The notes under the pieces were generated by a model. That model made no database searches. It worked only from the letters and a program-made list of their open reading frames with translations, and had not been told where the DNA came from. This document shows positions 16,884-27,383 of a DNA stretch of 64,000 nucleotides, one piece after another; position 1 is the stretch's first letter; every line of letters starts with the position of its first letter. The stretch lies in assembly GCF_001693255.1 (NCBI RefSeq), contig NZ_CP016474.1, positions 1,816,661 through 1,880,660 of the forward strand, given 5' to 3'. The stretch is from Picosynechococcus sp. PCC 7003. GTDB taxonomy: Bacteria > Cyanobacteriota > Cyanobacteriia > Cyanobacteriales > MRBY01. The position numbers were made by a program, and so were the translations under genes.

Positions 16884-17438
16884 CTAGGAAAATACATTCT
16901 CTTCCTGTTCAAATCCCGGTGCGTAGCCTTCAAGGAGCTTGCTCACCTGGGCCAGCACGCTCTTATCCTGACTAGGAGAGGCGATCGCCTGACGCTCAGG
17001 GAAAAAGTCCGGTCGGTCTAAATAACGAGAAAGGGCTGCATCCACCTGTTCATTAATTAAGCTCTGTAATTCCTCACGGGCCTTTTGACGCTGATAATTA
17101 GCCCCCTCTTCCGTCGTTGCATAGAGCGGTGGCAGGCGGTTGAGCGCATAGGCAGCAATATCCCCCACATCCAAACTTTGGGTGCTACTCGCCTCAATCT
17201 CAGCGACCCGGGCAATGGAGCGGCTAATGACCAGCTCCTCCATAACATTGATGAATTGTTTCCGGGGGACAGCAATCACTTCCCCAGTGAGTAAAGCCCC
17301 CATCAGGCGATCCAACGCCATGTATTCCTCAATCGAAAGCTCAGAGGACATATCGCAAATGCGTCCAACTTCCGCTTCCATACTCGGGGTGAGATAGCCG
17401 TCTTTTAGGGCTTGTTCAACAATTTGATCAATACTCAT
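16884..17438 (-). CDS. comFB: ComFB-type protein, likely c-di-GMP receptor
   Basis: A 184-residue soluble protein. The core contains NVMEELVISRSIARVAEIEA then VGDIAAYALNRLPPLYATTEEG, the conserved region of the late-competence ComFB family. Cyanobacterial ComFB/CdgR proteins have been described as c-di-GMP receptors affecting motility, cell size or competence. The chosen start, ATG 17438, gives MSIDQIVEQALKDGYLTPSM; a GTG at 17513 would add 25 residues. It is co-oriented with, and just upstream of, the sigG-anti-sigma pair (100 bp), so joint regulation is possible. Confidence 0.82.
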   Translation of the reverse strand: MSIDQIVEQALKDGYLTPSMEAEVGRICDMSSELSIEEYMALDRLMGALLTGEVIAVPRKQFINVMEELVISRSIARVAEIEASSTQSLDVGDIAAYALNRLPPLYATTEEGANYQRQKAREELQSLINEQVDAALSRYLDRPDFFPERQAIASPSQDKSVLAQVSKLLEGYAPGFEQEENVFS

Positions 17439-17696
17439 AGGTTTCTTGGAAAATTCCGGGACAAGGGGGCCAATCACTTCACTATCTTTGCGTAAAAACC
17501 GGGGAAAAACCACGATTCTCTAAGAAAGTACATCCCATTACTATCATTCCAATTTATAGCAAGGGAATGGGCAATCTTTTTGCTTGACTTACACAGATTT
17601 ACAAATGTTTTACTTCCTGTGTGGGGGATGTCATTTACTCTAAAGGATTTTTGTCAATTTGCTACTGCCTATTTTTCAGTGACTAACGACATTTTC

Positions 17697-18659
17697 CTAG
17701 ACACTCATTTCTAACATCCTCTGAATCGGTTTCAAGGCCGCCGTCGCAATGTCCGGGCTGAGGGTGATTTCTGGAGTTTTATGTTTCATCGCCAGATAGA
17801 GCTTTTCCAGGGTGTTGAGGCGCATGTGGGGACATTCATTGCAGGCACAGTTACTGGTAGACGGGGCAGGAATAAAGGTTTTGCCGGGGCTTGCCTTTTC
17901 CATTTGGTGAATAATCCCCGGTTCGGTAGCGACAATGAAAGTTTGGCTGGCACTATCTTGGGAGCGCTTTAATAGGGCCGTCGTGGAACCGATAAAGTCA
18001 GCGTGGTTTAACACGGGGGTTTCGCACTCAGGGTGAGCGAGCACCTCCGCATCGGGGTGTTCGAGTTTGAGTTCGATGATGCGTTTTTCAGAAAAAGTTT
18101 CGTGGACAATGCAACTGCCCTGCCAGAGGAGGAGATCCCGTCCGGTTTGTTCGCTGACGTATCGCCCTAGGTTTTTATCGGGGGCAAAGATGATCGGTTG
18201 GTCGGCGGGAATTTGGTTGACAATTTTGACGGCGTTGGAGCTGGTGCAGATGATATCGCTCATCGCCTTGATTTCGGCGGTGCAGTTGATATAGGAAATG
18301 ACGATATGGTCTGGGTGCTTGGCTTTAAATGCAGCGAATTCGGCGGGGGAGCAACTGTCGGCGAGGGAGCAGCCGGCATCAAGGTCGGGCAGGAGGACGA
18401 GTTTATTGGGGTTGAGGATTTTGGCGGTTTCTGCCATGAAATGCACCCCAGCGAAAACAATCACTTCAGCATCGGTTTCGGCGGCTTGGCGGGCTAAACC
18501 TAAGGAATCACCGATGTAGTCGGCAATGTCTTGGATGTCGTTTTCTTGGTAGTAGTGGGCGAGGATGATGGCGTTGAGGTCTTGTTTGAGATCGGCGATC
18601 ACCCCAAAGAGGTCTTGGGGAATGGCAGGCGTTGTCGGACGGGCGGCGGCAGCAAACAT
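17697..18659 (-). CDS. nadA: Quinolinate synthase A
   Basis: Condenses iminoaspartate with dihydroxyacetone phosphate to quinolinate in NAD biosynthesis; it is a cytosolic 4Fe-4S enzyme. The 320-residue protein has the expected NadA segments: [22 protein letters not shown], the first cysteine in [11 protein letters not shown], a second in the [15 protein letters not shown] region, and [12 protein letters not shown] near the C-terminus. The ATG at 18659 is preferred to an upstream TTG that would add 11 residues. No other nad gene is nearby. Confidence 0.95.
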   Translation of the reverse strand: MFAAAARPTTPAIPQDLFGVIADLKQDLNAIILAHYYQENDIQDIADYIGDSLGLARQAAETDAEVIVFAGVHFMAETAKILNPNKLVLLPDLDAGCSLADSCSPAEFAAFKAKHPDHIVISYINCTAEIKAMSDIICTSSNAVKIVNQIPADQPIIFAPDKNLGRYVSEQTGRDLLLWQGSCIVHETFSEKRIIELKLEHPDAEVLAHPECETPVLNHADFIGSTTALLKRSQDSASQTFIVATEPGIIHQMEKASPGKTFIPAPSTSNCACNECPHMRLNTLEKLYLAMKHKTPEITLSPDIATAALKPIQRMLEMSV

Positions 18660-18734
18660 GGTCGTTTTTCCGTGAGAGATGGATCGCAACAAATGTGGAA
18701 ATTCAGTCTAGCAAGGATTGGCGAGGAGCAAAAC

Positions 18735-19505
18735 TTAGAGGGTGAGCTGGGCAGCGGGGTTAAAAAATTGTCGATAAAGACCCTCGGTTACCAGGGAAGT
18801 ACAAATGAGGTTAATGGTCACAATCAAAAAGAGAATCAGAATTTGATAGGAAGCAGCATTGAGCGGATCAATGCCCGATAAAACTTGCCCCGTAAACATC
18901 CCCGGCAAACTAACTAAACCTACTACCATCATAGAATTGATCGTCGGGATTAGGCTGGCGCGGATCGCTTCGGTACGGTAGCTGGCGATCGCCTGTTTTG
19001 GGGTTGCACCGAGGCACAGTTGGGTTTCAATTTCGAAGCGACTGGTTTTGATCCGGCTACTTAAACGTTCCCCTGCCAAAGAAGCACTATTCATCGCATT
19101 GCCCAGCACCATCCCTGCCAAGGGAATTAAATATTGGGGGTCGTACCAGCGATCGGGTTGGACAATCACCAGTAAGGTATAGGCCAACGGGAGCATCACA
19201 CTGATAAAAATAGAGCCCCAAATGAGGGGGAAGGGGGCCCGCCCATGAATGCGATTTTTTGCTGCGATCGCCGCAATGGTCAACATTACTAAGACAATGC
19301 CTAATACCGCCAACGGGTGCGCCAGGGCAAAGACCATTTCTAGGGCATAGCCCACTACCAGCAATTGCAAAATTGTCCGTCCTGTTGCGAGTAGGAGTTG
19401 CCCCTCTAGTCCTAATTTCTGCCACCGGGCTAGGGCGATCGCCAAGGCAATCAGTCCCAGGGCCCAGCCCAAATCCCCCGGATCTAACGCAATAAATTCA
19501 CCCAT
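18735..19505 (-). CDS. FetB-like ABC permease (UPF0014)
   Basis: A 256-residue membrane protein with about seven helices. It resembles FetB/YbbM, the permease of the FetAB exporter implicated in iron export and oxidative stress tolerance in E. coli. Recognisable segments are PLAGMVLGNAMNSASLAGER and INSMMVVGLVSLPGMFTGQVLSG. No ATPase partner (FetA) is adjacent, so it must be encoded elsewhere or the protein has a different partner. It is divergent from the aminotransferase gene at 19591. Starts at ATG 19505. Confidence 0.85.
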   Translation of the reverse strand: MGEFIALDPGDLGWALGLIALAIALARWQKLGLEGQLLLATGRTILQLLVVGYALEMVFALAHPLAVLGIVLVMLTIAAIAAKNRIHGRAPFPLIWGSIFISVMLPLAYTLLVIVQPDRWYDPQYLIPLAGMVLGNAMNSASLAGERLSSRIKTSRFEIETQLCLGATPKQAIASYRTEAIRASLIPTINSMMVVGLVSLPGMFTGQVLSGIDPLNAASYQILILFLIVTINLICTSLVTEGLYRQFFNPAAQLTL

Positions 19506-19590
19506 GCGCTTTTATTTTTCACTCCCATAACCTATAACATTTATATTTACGCTTTTACGCGAATTCTTACCCAAAAAATCACCGCTACCC

Positions 19591-20706
19591 ATGAGCCAAA
19601 TTCCTCCCGTTGATCTAGGGCGCCAGTACGCAACCATTGCCAATGAAACCAATGCCGCCGTGCTGGAAGTGCTCAGTTCTGGTCGCTACATTGGGGGGAC
19701 AGCAGTTACCGAATTCGAAAAACATTTTGCCGCTTATCACCAGGTTGACTTTACCATCGGCTGTAACTCTGGCACCGATGCCCTTTATCTTGCCCTCAAA
19801 GCCCTTGGGGTTGGCGACGGTGATGAAGTAATTACCTCCACTTTTACTTTCATTGCTACTGCCGAAGCCATTGCCATGTGTGGCGCAACCCCTATCTTTG
19901 TTGATATTACTGCCGCAACTTTTAATCTCGATCTCGACCAACTAGAGGCTGCCATTACTCCCAGGACTAAAGCTGTGATTCCCGTCCATTTGTTTGGACA
20001 ACCTGTAAACATGACTCGTCTTGGGGAAATTGCCCAAAAACATAATCTGTTTATCGTTGAAGATTGTGCCCAAGCCACGGGGGCAAAATGGGGCGATCGC
20101 CCGGTAGGGGCATGGGGAGATGCTGGCTGTTTTAGCTTTTTTCCGACAAAAAATTTAGGTGGTTGTGGCGACGGTGGTGCCGTGACGACCAATAATCCCG
20201 CCCTCCATGGGCAGATCAAAATGCTCCGGGAACACGGCTCCAAAGTCCGTTATCAACATGAAGTGCTGGGGGTGAATAGTCGTTTAGACGCGGTGCAGGC
20301 CACGATCCTTGCGATTAAATTACGTCACCTCGACCAGTGGAACCAACAACGTCAGGCGATCGCCCACCGCTACCACGAGTTACTCGCTGATATCAAGGGG
20401 ATTCAACTCCCCCAAGCAACCCCTGGCGGCACCCACGTCTGGAATCAATACACCATCCTCGTTCAAGCAGGCGATCGCGATACCCTGCGCAGTCAGCTCC
20501 AGGCAGAAGGCATTATTGCCATGGTGTATTACCCCAAACCCCTACACCTCCAGCCCGTGTTTGCAAGCCTAGGCTACCAATCCGGACAATTCCCCATTGC
20601 CGAGCAATGTTCCCACCAGGTGCTGTCTTTGCCCATGTTCCCCGACCTCAGCCTCCCAGAACAAGAACAAGTCGCCACAACCCTCAAGGGTCTATTGGCG
20701 GTTTAA
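19591..20706 (+). CDS. DegT/DnrJ/EryC1/StrS family sugar aminotransferase
   Basis: A 371-residue PLP enzyme that transaminates nucleotide-linked keto sugars for surface polysaccharide, glycolipid or antigen synthesis. Features include the N-terminal IPPVDLGRQYATI, GCNSGTDALYLALKALGVGD around 54-73, VEDCAQATGAKWGDRPVGAW around 155-174, and catalytic Lys187 in FFPTKNLGG. The VNSRLDAVQATIL segment (about 227) and C-terminal YYPKPLHLQP are also family features. The sugar substrate cannot be told. It could supply an amino sugar to a glycolipid, but it is 6 kb from the lipid locus. Confidence 0.92.
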   Translation: MSQIPPVDLGRQYATIANETNAAVLEVLSSGRYIGGTAVTEFEKHFAAYHQVDFTIGCNSGTDALYLALKALGVGDGDEVITSTFTFIATAEAIAMCGATPIFVDITAATFNLDLDQLEAAITPRTKAVIPVHLFGQPVNMTRLGEIAQKHNLFIVEDCAQATGAKWGDRPVGAWGDAGCFSFFPTKNLGGCGDGGAVTTNNPALHGQIKMLREHGSKVRYQHEVLGVNSRLDAVQATILAIKLRHLDQWNQQRQAIAHRYHELLADIKGIQLPQATPGGTHVWNQYTILVQAGDRDTLRSQLQAEGIIAMVYYPKPLHLQPVFASLGYQSGQFPIAEQCSHQVLSLPMFPDLSLPEQEQVATTLKGLLAV

Positions 20707-20801
20707 GAATCTGATCAGCCAATAAAAAAGCCCAGAAAGTCAACATTGTGACCATCTAAGCCTCCATACACATTTTTAGTTTGTCCGACCAAAGTTGCCT
20801 T

Positions 20802-21080
20802 CTATTTGGGGGCAACCATTTCCTTAAACTGTTTACCAGCAGAAAACGCGGGCACTGTGGTTGCTGGAATTTGCATTTTTTCGTTGGTCTTCGGATTGCG
20901 GCCTTCTCTCGCTTTGCGGTGGCGGGGTTCAAAGGAGCCAAAACCGACGAGGGTTACTTTATCACCATTGGCAACGGTTTCCATGATTGCCTCTACGGTG
21001 GCACTAATCACTGAATCTGCCTGCTTTTTGCTGATACCAGCTTTCTCAGCGACTAAATCGACTAATTCGCCTTTATTCAT
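20802..21080 (-). CDS. hup: HU family DNA-binding protein
   Basis: A 92-residue nucleoid protein (MNKGELVDLVAEKAGISKKQ). It bends DNA and compacts the chromosome. The DNA-binding arm GSFEPRHRKAREGRNPKTNE and the PAFSAGKQFKEMV tail fit HU/IHF. The start is ATG 21080, preceded by AGGAG; the longer upstream frame is hydrophobic and untypical. Confidence 0.97.
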   Translation of the reverse strand: MNKGELVDLVAEKAGISKKQADSVISATVEAIMETVANGDKVTLVGFGSFEPRHRKAREGRNPKTNEKMQIPATTVPAFSAGKQFKEMVAPK

Positions 21081-21361
21081 TAAAAATCTCCTGAATTTTA
21101 GATATTGTGAGAAGTATAGGTAAAAAAACCAGGCAAAACAAGAATCCCAGAAGAGATATTTTGCACTGTTGCGGGTCAAACTTATCTTGTTGCAAGGTTT
21201 TCCTGCATTATTCTAAGCGTTCTTTGCTCAATATGGATCGCTGAAAGCATTAATTTACATAGATTTCAACAATTTTTCCGTTTCAAAACTTTAAAAACAG
21301 AACAAGAGAGAACAAATTTGTCAGAGAACGTCGAAATAATCGCTGCTTAGACTTGATTTTT

Positions 21362-22468
21362 CTAAGATTTGTGGATGTCGGGCAGGGGGGGAGTCGCCGT
21401 AGAGGAGAGGGACACTGGTAAAGGCTTCGTTTTGAGATAAAGGTTATCGAGCAGGACAGCGGCTCCCGCAACCCAGGGTGGCACAATCACCGCGCCTAAA
21501 ATTCCCAGCACCTGGGCACCGCCCAAAACCGCCAACAATTGATAAAGCGGGTTTACTTTGACTGAAGAACCGACTAAGAGCGGATCTAATACATAAGTTT
21601 CGAGGTTTTGGATCAGGGTAAAAAGAAGGAAGACGGATAAAAATGTCCATCCCCCCTGGGCGATCGCCACAATCAAAGCCGGCACAGCGCCCAACACCGG
21701 CCCAAAAAACGGAATCAAATTTGTCACCGCCGCGATCACCCCCAAACCGAGAGCTAATTCTGAAATCCCCAGGAGCCTCAGGCCAATGGTGATGACAATG
21801 CCGAGAATCCCAGAAACGACGATCCGCCCTTGAATATAACTCCCCATCCGCTCGCTCATGGGCTGTACCTGTTCGAGGAGTTGCTCATCCCAAGGGGCCG
21901 GAAAAAGACTCACAAAACCTCTAATTAATTTGTCAGAACCAGAGAGCATATAACCGGAGAGCATAAATGCCAGGATCAAACTCAAAATGCCGCCAATGAC
22001 ACCCCGGGTAATGCCGTAGGAACGAATCAGTAGCTCTTGGGAAGAACGGAAAGCCCAAGACGTCAGTGCTTGCAAATCAAAAAGACGGTTCAACTGTTCT
22101 AAAACTTGCGGCTCTGTCATGCCTAAGCGGACGGCCCAAGATTGAACCAAAACCCCGACGATTTCTAAATAGAGGGGTAGCTTACGGATCAATTTTTGAA
22201 TTTGATCAACAACTGTAGGGCCAATGAGTAAGCCCACCCCGGTAAAAATTGAGATCAAGCCGAGATACACACCGATCACCGCTAACCAGCGGGGCACTCG
22301 GAAAGATTCAGCAATTGCAATGACAGGCGCAAGGGTCGCTGCAATCACGACGGCAATCATGAGCACCACAAGTAAACTACGCAATTGCCAGAGTAAAAAT
22401 AGCAATAGCACTGCCCCGACAATCAGCAGTAGCGTTGAAAAAGAGACTGTAATTTTCCGCTCAGACAT
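21362..22468 (-). CDS. AI-2E (PerM/YdiK) family transporter
   Basis: A 368-residue membrane protein with about eight helices, of the AI-2 exporter superfamily. Members are mostly of unknown substrate; some are Na+/H+ antiporters or exporters. Diagnostic pieces are ILSLILAFMLSGYMLSG around 165-181 and PFFGPVLGAVPALIVAIAQGG around 255-275. The C-terminal tail is Pro/Ser/Thr-rich. No partner gene gives the substrate. Confidence 0.88.
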   Translation of the reverse strand: MSERKITVSFSTLLLIVGAVLLLFLLWQLRSLLVVLMIAVVIAATLAPVIAIAESFRVPRWLAVIGVYLGLISIFTGVGLLIGPTVVDQIQKLIRKLPLYLEIVGVLVQSWAVRLGMTEPQVLEQLNRLFDLQALTSWAFRSSQELLIRSYGITRGVIGGILSLILAFMLSGYMLSGSDKLIRGFVSLFPAPWDEQLLEQVQPMSERMGSYIQGRIVVSGILGIVITIGLRLLGISELALGLGVIAAVTNLIPFFGPVLGAVPALIVAIAQGGWTFLSVFLLFTLIQNLETYVLDPLLVGSSVKVNPLYQLLAVLGGAQVLGILGAVIVPPWVAGAAVLLDNLYLKTKPLPVSLSSTATPPLPDIHKS

Positions 22469-22616
22469 ACTGAATTTTGCTATTGGTCAGAATTGTTCCC
22501 ATTGTCAGGGCAAAGTTACTTCAATGTCACCCAAAAGCGATTTTTCTTTCGAGAATACCTTGTTAATACGCGGTCAATACCCCCCTATATAGGGTAGGCT
22601 CGACTTTTTAGGGGAT

Positions 22617-24818
22617 TTAAGTGCTCACTTTTCGGGGCGCACCCACCACTTCTGCAAAGGCAAAATCAGGAGCAGCTAGGACAAACACGGTACTTGGTAG
22701 GTTTTGAGCCCGTTGGGAAAGACTCTTGTAATAGTCCTGAAAATCAGCAGGCTCGTGGGGGCGGGCCATGCCGAGGAAGACGAGGTCTGCACTCGCGGAG
22801 GATTGGTACAGAATCTCTTCAAAGGAGCGATCGCCAGCAATAATGACCATTGGTTCTGCTTTAATGCGGGCACTACTAATCAGGGACTCTAGGTTTAAAC
22901 GGGCGGCCTGGGCGGCTGTCGCGTCTTGTACCACCAGCTTGAGGTAAATCTGGGCACTGCGCCATTGGATGTCAGTGCGGAGCAAATAGGCCAACATCAA
23001 CATTAAGCCGCCATTACTTTGAACCCCACCCCACCAGATGTCAATCCGTTTTTTGCGACCAAAGGCCCGTTCTGGATTTTCATGGAAAATAATAATGTTA
23101 CGCCTAGCAATATGAACCTGTTGCAAAAGATGACAGTAGGCGGCAAATCGTTCGGGAGATTCTGTACTTCCCAGCAAAACCGTATTGGGGGTTAAATCTC
23201 CCAGACCATAGGTTTCAATTAAATTTAAGGCGCCAATAAAGGGATCATCGGCGGTACTGAGGCGCACCAAGGCTTTCACACCCCGTTTGGCCAAATAATC
23301 ACGGATTGTGGTTTCCATTTTTGTCTGTTGGCCAGCGTCTCGAGAACCCTCAGGCAACACCGTCGCCACCGTCATTAGGGCTCGATTGTGACTCAAGCCG
23401 TCTGCTAATTCGATTAAAGACCAACGTTTCCGGGGGGCTCCAGAAAGTACCAGGAGATGAGGCCGCCAGTTTTTGCTATCTTCGGCTCCTGCCACTTGAT
23501 AAATCGCCTTACTAATGAGAGCCATCCACAGGCCACGTCGAACGTCTCCCCAGGTGACTTGGAGTTCCCGCCGCTGTATCCAAAAGTAAATGAGGATCAC
23601 GATCAAGGCGGCAACAACCGTGGCGATCGCATTAATTAAAAACATCACCCCCAGGCAGCCCATAGCCCCCAACAGAGATAGAGCCCAGTGCACCCTAAAG
23701 GTTGGTCGAAAGGAAGGACTTTGGAGGAGAGTTTCAATGCCGGCAGAAATATTGAGGACGAGATAGGTGGTTAAGAAAAACATTGTCAACACTGGGGCAA
23801 TGATGTTGAGATCCCCAATGCAAACAGCGGCGATCGCTACCCCCAAGGTGGCAATGGTGCCAATACGCGGCTCATCTTCCGACCCACTACCAGATCCCAA
23901 AAAACCTAACCAAGGCGGTAATACGCCATCCCGGGCGAGGGCCTGTAAAACCCTAGGCGCACCGAGAATACTCCCAATCGCGCTACTGAGGGTCGCCCCC
24001 CAGACGCCCAATAAAATTGCTGGCCCCCAAACAGACAAGCGCTGCATCACGAGAGGGTCTTCAATGAGGCTGGCTGTATCTCCCCGTTGGGCCAACAGCA
24101 ACGGAATGAGCATGTAGATAACATAACCAGTGCCCACGGCAGCTAGGGTACCGATGGGAATTGCTTTAATGGGATCCTTGAGATCACCGGACATATTCAC
24201 GCCAGACATGATCCCCGTGACCGCCGGAAAAAATACCGCAAAGACTGTCCAAAAGGGCACTGTCATTTCAGCGCTAGAACCCCACAGGGCAATATCTCCT
24301 GCTTCAGGCAGCGGGCGACCCAGAACCAAAGAAACAAGAGAAAGGGCGATCGCCGCCATGATAAAGTACTGGGCCTTAATCGCAATGCTGGCGGAAGTGA
24401 GCGCTAAAATTCCCACCAAAATCGTCACAATCAAAGCCACATAAAGCTGATTTAATCCACCAAAAACCTGGACAACACTCTCCGCAAAACCAATGGTATA
24501 GAGGGCCACCGAAAAAGCCTGGGCAAAATACAGCGGGATCCCTACCGCCCCGCCGGTTTCTAGGCCCAAAGAGCGACTAATCATATAGTATGCGCCCCCC
24601 ACACGGACTACCTTATCCGTGGCGATCGCACAGATCGAAAGGGCCGTTAAAAAAGTAATTGCATTAGCGAGGGTGACGATGGCGAGGGAGCCTAGCAATC
24701 CTGCATTCCCCACAACCCAACCAAACCGGAGGTACATGATCACCCCAAGGATGGTCAAAATAGAAGGGGTATAGACCCCCCCAAACATTCCTAACCCGGA
24801 TTTTTTCTCACTCGCCAT
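22617..24818 (-). CDS. SLC12-type (Na-K-Cl cotransporter family) amino acid/cation permease
   Basis: A 733-residue protein with about 12 membrane helices in the first 440 residues and a soluble C-terminal domain of about 280 residues. The start MFGGVYTPSILTILGVIMYLR and the VGGAYYMISRSLG motif are typical of cation-chloride cotransporters (SLC12/APC superfamily). The C-terminal part carries KSKNWRPHLLVLSG-like and EGSRDAGQ-like motifs, as in eukaryotic SLC12 tails. Cyanobacterial members are labelled amino acid permease or Na-K-Cl cotransporter. Transport of K+, Cl- or amino acids is possible. Starts at ATG 24818. Confidence 0.85.
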   Translation of the reverse strand: MASEKKSGLGMFGGVYTPSILTILGVIMYLRFGWVVGNAGLLGSLAIVTLANAITFLTALSICAIATDKVVRVGGAYYMISRSLGLETGGAVGIPLYFAQAFSVALYTIGFAESVVQVFGGLNQLYVALIVTILVGILALTSASIAIKAQYFIMAAIALSLVSLVLGRPLPEAGDIALWGSSAEMTVPFWTVFAVFFPAVTGIMSGVNMSGDLKDPIKAIPIGTLAAVGTGYVIYMLIPLLLAQRGDTASLIEDPLVMQRLSVWGPAILLGVWGATLSSAIGSILGAPRVLQALARDGVLPPWLGFLGSGSGSEDEPRIGTIATLGVAIAAVCIGDLNIIAPVLTMFFLTTYLVLNISAGIETLLQSPSFRPTFRVHWALSLLGAMGCLGVMFLINAIATVVAALIVILIYFWIQRRELQVTWGDVRRGLWMALISKAIYQVAGAEDSKNWRPHLLVLSGAPRKRWSLIELADGLSHNRALMTVATVLPEGSRDAGQQTKMETTIRDYLAKRGVKALVRLSTADDPFIGALNLIETYGLGDLTPNTVLLGSTESPERFAAYCHLLQQVHIARRNIIIFHENPERAFGRKKRIDIWWGGVQSNGGLMLMLAYLLRTDIQWRSAQIYLKLVVQDATAAQAARLNLESLISSARIKAEPMVIIAGDRSFEEILYQSSASADLVFLGMARPHEPADFQDYYKSLSQRAQNLPSTVFVLAAPDFAFAEVVGAPRKVST

Positions 24819-24942
24819 AAAAATTCTAAGCTTGCCAAGTTTGTGTACAGCATAGCGTTATTTTTTCCTGCTTTTGTGCAGCAATAGTTTATTTCTGCCT
24901 TTTATCGGATATTTGGCGTATTGTCCTAGGTTTTCCCATCGC

Positions 24943-24973
24943 AAAAAACCCCTGCCTAAAAGACAAGGGGTTG
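24943..24973 (-). terminator. Intrinsic terminator of psaA-psaB
   Basis: On the minus strand AACCCCTtg...cAGGGGTT is followed by a run of T residues. It is located about 35 bp after the psaB stop and matches the expected end of the psaAB transcript. Confidence 0.8.
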
Positions 24974-25007
24974 GAAGTTTAGTAGGTTAATTTTCAGAAG
25001 AAATTAA

Positions 25008-27209
25008 TTAACCAAACTTACCTGACGTCGAAGCAATCAGGAAGGCCGCATAGGTGAGGACGTAACCCACCGTGAAGTGAGCGAGACCAACCAAACGAGC
25101 CTGAACGATGGAGAGAGCAACGGGCTTGTCCTTCCAACGAACGATGTTCGCCAGGGGAGTGCGCTCGTGCGCCCAAACGATGGTTTCGATCAGCTCTTGC
25201 CAGTAACCACGCCAAGAGATGAGGAACATGAAACCAGTTGCCCAAACAAGGTGCCCGAAGAGGAACATCCAAGCCCAGACGGAGAGATTGTTGACACCGT
25301 AGGGGTTGTAACCGTTGATCAACTGTGCGGAGTTCGCCCAGAGGTAATCACGGAACCAGCCCATCAGGTAAGTAGAGTTTTCGTTGAACTGAGCAACATT
25401 ACCCTGCCAAATGCCGAGGTGCTTCCAGTGCCAGTAGAAGGTCAACCAGCCCAGGGTGTTCAGCATCCAGAACATTGCGAGGTAGAAGGCATCCCAAGCG
25501 GAGATATCACAAGTACCGCCACGACCGGGGCCATCACAGGGGAAGCTGTAGCCGAAGTCTTTCTTATCGGGCATCAGCTTGGAACCACGGGCATCCAACG
25601 CACCTTTCACAAGGATGAGGGTGGTGGTGTGGAGACCGAGGGCGATCGCATGGTGAACGAGGAAGTCACCAGGACCAATGTTGAGGAAGAGAGAGTTAGA
25701 ACCGCTGTTGATGGCGTCTAACCAGCCAGGAAGATAAGCCGCACTTGCATTGGAAGCGATGCTATCGGCGTTGGAAAGAAGAACATCAAAGCCGTAGAGT
25801 GCTTTACCAGAAGCCGCTTGGACAAACTGAGCAAACACAGGTTCGATGAGGATTTGCTTTTCAGGCGTACCGAAGGCAACAACCACATCGTTGTGGACAT
25901 AGAGTCCGAGGGTATGGAAACCGAGGAAGAGAGACACCCAGCTGAGGTGGGAGATCAGAGCTTCCTTATGCTCCAGCATGCGATAAAGAACGTTGTCTTT
26001 GTTCGCTTCAGGATCGTAGTCACGGACGAAGAAGATCGCGCCGTGGGCAAACGCACCAACCATCAGGAAACCAGCGATGTACTGGTGGTGGGTGTAAAGC
26101 GCTGCCTGGGTAGTGTAATCCTTGGCGATAAATGCGTAGGAAGGCAGAGAGTACATGTGCTGTGCCACCAAAGAGGTGATCACACCTAAGGAAGCAAGCG
26201 CCAGACCCAACTGGAAGTGGAGGGAGTTGTTGACAGTATCGTAAAGACCTTTGTGGCCTGCACCAAGCTTACCGCTGGGGGGCTGGTGGGCATTGAGGAT
26301 CTCTTTGATGCTGTGACCAATCCCGAACTTGGTGCGATACATGTGACCCGCAATGATAAACAGCACGGCGATCGCCAAGTGGTGGTGGGCAATATCAGTC
26401 AACCAGAGAGACTCAGTTTGGGGGTGGAAACCACCAAGGAAGGTCAGGATTGCAGTACCCGCACCTTGGGATGTGCCAAACACATGACCCGCAGTATCAG
26501 GATTCTGAGCATACACACCCCAATTCCCGGTGAAGAAAGGCATCAAACCAGCGGGGTGAGGCTTCACAGAAAGGAAGTTATCCCAGCCGACATGAACACC
26601 ACGAGACTCAGGAATTGCAACGTGTACTAGGTGACCTGTCCAAGCCAAAGAACTGACACCAAACAAACCAGCTAGATGGTGGTTGAGACGAGATTCAGCA
26701 TCCTTGAACCACGCAAGACTAGGGCGGAACTTGGGTTGCAAGTGCAGCCAGCCTGCGAACAAAAACAGAGAAGAGAGGATCAGAAGGAATACTGCGCCTT
26801 GGTAAAGGTCAGCATTGGTGGTCATCCCAATGGTATAGAACCAGTGGTAAACACCAGAGTATGCAATGTTTACAGGGTTAGAAGCGCCCGCTTGGGTAAA
26901 GGCATCAATTGCCCCTTGACCAAAGTGGGGATCCCAAATCGCATGGGCGATGGGACGAACATTCAGGGGATCTTTGATCCACTGCTCGAAATTGCCTTGC
27001 CAAGCAACGTGGAAGAGAGTGCCGGAAGTCCACAGGAAGATGATTGCGAGGTGACCGAAGTGGGAAGCAAAGATCTTTTGGTAAAGATTCTCCTCAGTCA
27101 TCCCATCGTGGGTCTCGAAATCATGTGCTGTAGCGATTCCGTACCAAATCCGACGTGTAGTGGGATCTTGAGCAAGGTCTTGGCTAAATTTTGGAAATTT
27201 AGTTGCCAT
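25008..27209 (-). CDS. psaB: Photosystem I P700 apoprotein A2
   Basis: One of the two core subunits of photosystem I in the thylakoid, carrying half of the P700 pair, the A0/A1 cofactors and two of the four cysteines holding the F_X 4Fe-4S cluster. The 733-residue sequence starts [20 protein letters not shown]. It contains [20 protein letters not shown], the F_X-binding loop, and ends STSGKFG. It follows psaA by 174 bp and is co-transcribed. The start follows a short GAGGAGAACC-type Shine-Dalgarno sequence. Confidence 0.99.
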   Translation of the reverse strand: MATKFPKFSQDLAQDPTTRRIWYGIATAHDFETHDGMTEENLYQKIFASHFGHLAIIFLWTSGTLFHVAWQGNFEQWIKDPLNVRPIAHAIWDPHFGQGAIDAFTQAGASNPVNIAYSGVYHWFYTIGMTTNADLYQGAVFLLILSSLFLFAGWLHLQPKFRPSLAWFKDAESRLNHHLAGLFGVSSLAWTGHLVHVAIPESRGVHVGWDNFLSVKPHPAGLMPFFTGNWGVYAQNPDTAGHVFGTSQGAGTAILTFLGGFHPQTESLWLTDIAHHHLAIAVLFIIAGHMYRTKFGIGHSIKEILNAHQPPSGKLGAGHKGLYDTVNNSLHFQLGLALASLGVITSLVAQHMYSLPSYAFIAKDYTTQAALYTHHQYIAGFLMVGAFAHGAIFFVRDYDPEANKDNVLYRMLEHKEALISHLSWVSLFLGFHTLGLYVHNDVVVAFGTPEKQILIEPVFAQFVQAASGKALYGFDVLLSNADSIASNASAAYLPGWLDAINSGSNSLFLNIGPGDFLVHHAIALGLHTTTLILVKGALDARGSKLMPDKKDFGYSFPCDGPGRGGTCDISAWDAFYLAMFWMLNTLGWLTFYWHWKHLGIWQGNVAQFNENSTYLMGWFRDYLWANSAQLINGYNPYGVNNLSVWAWMFLFGHLVWATGFMFLISWRGYWQELIETIVWAHERTPLANIVRWKDKPVALSIVQARLVGLAHFTVGYVLTYAAFLIASTSGKFG

Positions 27210-27383
27210 AACTATGCTTGAGGTTCTCCTCGTTAAACAAATGAGGGTGAGGTCTTCAAATGTAACCTCTGTATTTTCCCGCAGGGAAAGATACTAGGAG
27301 CCAATTGGGAGGGAAGGTGAATCGAGTGAAATATAACTCTTACAACTCCCCCTGAAATTGGCGATCGGTAAACCATTTCAGAG

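Noticed and set aside
25077-25721. Long open frame antisense to psaB
   Set aside because: It lies fully inside psaB, has no independent start signal, and reflects codon bias of the real gene. The same holds for other long frames opposite psaA and psaB.
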